DNA of 64,000 bases from NCBI GenBank assembly GCA_035946615.1, contig DASYZB010000012.1, positions 1 through 64,000 on the forward strand. Reading direction: 5' to 3'. The DNA is from Verrucomicrobiia bacterium (GTDB lineage Bacteria > Verrucomicrobiota > Verrucomicrobiia > Limisphaerales > UBA8199). Positions 63,586 to 64,000 of this stretch are shown here, piece after piece (positions within the stretch are counted from its first letter, which is position 1; each line of letters opens with the position of its first letter). The notes below the pieces were generated by a model that did no database searches, had not been told where the DNA came from, and was given only the letters and a program-made list of their open reading frames with translations. The translations under genes were made by a program, and so were the position numbers.

Positions 63586-64000
63586 ATGAACGAATTGAAG
63601 ATAGGTCTTATCGGCTACGGGTTCATGGGGCGCGCCCACTCGAACGCATTCCGCAAGGCCCCAAATTTCTTCGAGCTCCCCCGCCGGCCAGCGTTGCGGG
63701 CCGTGTGCGGACGCGACGCAGCCAAGCTGAAACCCTTTGCCCAACGTTGGGGCTATGAATCTCAGGAAACCGATTGGCGCAAGCTCGTGGCGCGCCCGGA
63801 CATCGACCTGATCGACATCGCCTGTCCCAACGACATGCACCAGCAAATCGCTCTGGCGGCGGCAAAGGCCGGCAAGATGATCCTTTGCGAGAAACCCTTG
63901 GCCATGAATGGCGCCCAGGGCCTGGTCATGGTTCGCGCCATTGAAAAAGCCGGCGTGCCCAATATGGTTTGGTACAATTACCGTCGCGTCCCCGCTGTCA
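63586..64000 (+). CDS. Gfo/Idh/MocA family oxidoreductase, cut by window end
   Basis: From ATG 63586 an open frame runs to the window edge without a stop (138 codons visible). It starts with a Rossmann motif ([19 protein letters not shown]) and continues with [20 protein letters not shown] and [14 protein letters not shown], which holds the conserved Lys of the EKP triplet, and then YNYRRVPAV. Unlike the enzyme at 34.3 kb it has no Tat signal, so it is probably a cytoplasmic sugar or polyol dehydrogenase. The C-terminal substrate domain lies beyond the window. Confidence 0.9.
   Translation, partial: MNELKIGLIGYGFMGRAHSNAFRKAPNFFELPRRPALRAVCGRDAAKLKPFAQRWGYESQETDWRKLVARPDIDLIDIACPNDMHQQIALAAAKAGKMILCEKPLAMNGAQGLVMVRAIEKAGVPNMVWYNYRRVPAV

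Noticed and set aside
1-64000. CRISPR arrays, rRNA or tRNA genes, intact transposases
   Set aside because: None was seen on either strand by reading; no regularly spaced direct repeats and no transposase motifs.

Overview
The window is a high-GC stretch of bacterial chromosome whose gene content points to a Gram-negative, soil- or water-type Verrucomicrobiota, probably of the Pedosphaera/Limisphaerales kind. The evidence is a TamA/TamB outer-membrane pair, an LL-diaminopimelate aminotransferase, two exosortases, a delta-60-repeat protein remnant, a Tat-exported Gfo/Idh/MocA oxidoreductase beside a DUF6807 protein, a GH27 alpha-galactosidase with an N-terminal Ig-like domain, and many small GC-rich hairpin repeats. 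The lineage is inferred from these families; no rRNA or tRNA gene was found to confirm it.

Layout. 0.1-6.7 kb: a heavy-metal RND efflux operon (small His/Cys membrane protein, adaptor, pump, outer-membrane factor). The outer-membrane factor carries an array of hairpin repeats inside its 5' reading frame. 6.9-8.1 kb: a decayed delta-60-repeat protein. 8.4-14.4 kb (minus): TamB followed by an Omp85/TamA-like protein. 14.5-17.5 kb: a DUF218 protein, an exosortase fused to an EpsI-like domain, and a convergent GT2. 17.6-19.2 kb: guaB. 19.2-25.3 kb (minus): a lipoprotein/ABC-2 export operon with two paralogous large permeases, one frameshifted. 25.3-27.4 kb: a rhodanese, a patch of gene remnants (WYL regulator, SUMF1/FGE, a membrane-anchored N-terminus) and an AT-rich YggT-family gene. 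27.4-31.5 kb (minus): a PEGA protein, an ArsB/NhaD/SLC13-type transporter overlapping hisF, a response regulator, and remnants. 31.6-38.1 kb: sugar genes (GH27, Gfo/Idh/MocA, DUF6807, and a TIM-barrel isomerase interrupted by one in-frame TAA), a nucleotidyltransferase pair and a response regulator. 38.3-43.6 kb: YihY/BrkB, DUF423, a protease-fold protein without catalytic residues, and an HtrA protease with four PDZ domains. 43.7-49.0 kb (minus): a tightly overlapping exopolysaccharide/exosortase operon (GT9, exosortase, EpsI, polyprenyl sugar phosphotransferase, UDP-glucuronate decarboxylase-type SDR). 49.1-55.1 kb: M48 protease, dapL, TPR protein, a small acidic protein, then DAHP synthase, pgsA and pgpA. 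55.5-64 kb: smc, a GHL10 glycoside hydrolase, a thioredoxin-fold protein with a single active-site Cys, a REC-PAS-histidine kinase, and a Gfo/Idh/MocA gene cut by the window end.

How the genes fit together. Three envelope themes recur: outer-membrane assembly (TamA/B), export and quality control (RND pump, ABC-2 operon, HtrA), and surface polysaccharide or exosortase-dependent anchoring (two separate loci). The sugar genes form a separate theme of plant-polysaccharide or oligosaccharide use. The genome is visibly in flux: at least five reading frames are broken by frameshift, nonsense change or deletion, and several families of inverted repeats sit between genes and, in one case, inside one.
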